A stretch of 64,000 nucleotides of DNA from Linum tenue (lineage: Eukaryota > Streptophyta > Magnoliopsida > Malpighiales > Linaceae). The stretch lies in contig CAMGYJ010000011.1 of NCBI GenBank assembly GCA_946122785.1, forward strand, positions 5,208,001 through 5,272,000. Direction: 5' to 3'. Numbering within the stretch: position 1 is the stretch's first letter; the number at the start of each line of letters is the position of its first letter. Under the pieces are notes generated by a model that searched no databases, had not been told where the DNA came from, and saw only the letters and a program-made list of their open reading frames with translations. The translations under genes were made by a program, and so were the position numbers. This document shows positions 63,765-64,000 of the stretch, piece by piece.

Positions 63765-63977
63765 GACCTTCAATCCTATTTCAGAGGCTTGGCCATTATA
63801 TCAGCTATCTGATCATGGGTTCCATAGTGTTCTAGCTCAATAACTCCTCCTTTGGCAAGATCCCTCAAGAAATGAAAACACACATCGATATGATAACTCA
63901 TCCCATATGCATCACATGGTTCTTAGGCAGTTTAATTGTTCATATATTATCACACATGATATGAGTAGTCCCTTCTA
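63765..63977 (-). pseudogene. Copia RNase H remnant, partial duplicate
   Basis: Matches 17480-17692. The homology ends at 63977, where another element begins. Confidence 0.7.
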
Positions 63978-64000
63978 GGGCTGGCTATTTGGTCCGGGTT
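63978..64000. mobile_element. Start of another GGTCCGG-type MITE, cut by the window edge
   Basis: GGGCTGGCTATTTGGTCCGG equals the reverse complement of the end of 14035-14372. Confidence 0.6.

Larger units (their letters stand above)
55136..63977 (+). repeat. Segmental duplication, right copy
   Basis: Same order as 1836-17692 but 7 kb shorter. It lacks the TR-GAG element, the LINE derivative, the MITE with 9-bp duplication, one ~155-bp unit and part of the ~80-bp units. The left edge joins Copia protease DNA; at the right edge the match stops where a MITE begins. Confidence 0.9.

Overview
This is nuclear DNA of a flowering plant, most likely a eudicot. The evidence is intronless cytosolic sulfotransferase (SOT) genes, a multi-exon gene with GT-AG introns, LTR retrotransposons primed by plant tRNA-iMet or tRNA-Asp, chromodomain Ty3/Gypsy and Ty1/Copia elements, LINEs with RNase H tails, and hAT, CACTA and Mutator-like MITEs. 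The species cannot be named from the sequence. Only about 8% of the window looks like ordinary host coding DNA; most of the rest is nested transposable elements.

Layout. 1-1.2 kb: a hairpin and one orphan exon. 1.27-3.2 kb: a Pack-MULE-like element with long inverted arms and captured gene pieces. 3.76-9.11 kb: a structurally complete non-autonomous LTR retrotransposon with one gag-position ORF, tRNA-Asp primed, flanked by 5-bp target duplications. 9.1-21.3 kb: three intact SOT genes on the minus strand (12007-12936, 16129-17052, 20336-21262) among MITEs and LINE/Copia remnants. 22.1-30.5 kb: a pair of ~750-bp inverted arms enclosing a four-exon DUF3615-like gene (24808-26026) and two fused small LTR elements. 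30.6-31.5 kb: a broken SOT on the plus strand. 32-35 kb: the 3' end of an Athila-like element. 35.51-38.54 kb: a young LTR element whose only long ORF starts with an alpha-crystallin/HSP20-like domain. 39-42.5 kb: tandem and foldback repeats. 42.56-49.04 kb: a chromovirus Gypsy element, with an hAT element inside one LTR. 50-52.5 kb: LINEs. 53-55.1 kb: a cysteine-peptidase fragment cut by a Copia element. 55.1-64 kb: a second copy of the 1.8-17.7 kb block, with one dead and one intact SOT.

The main organising event is a segmental duplication: 1836-17692 matches 55136-63977 in the same orientation. The left copy carries four extra insertions (LTR element, LINE derivative, MULE-type MITE, ~155-bp tandem duplication), which together account for nearly all of the length difference. 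The right copy shows the empty sites, so those events followed the duplication or were lost on the right. The SOT-A gene stayed intact on the left and decayed on the right; SOT-B is intact in both. The locus is therefore a SOT tandem array being expanded and pruned amid heavy transposition.

The best candidate for something undescribed is the HSP20-like ORF inside a complete LTR element at 35514-38539. The SOT, TE and exon calls rest on motifs read directly. Exact element edges, other than those with target duplications, are approximate.
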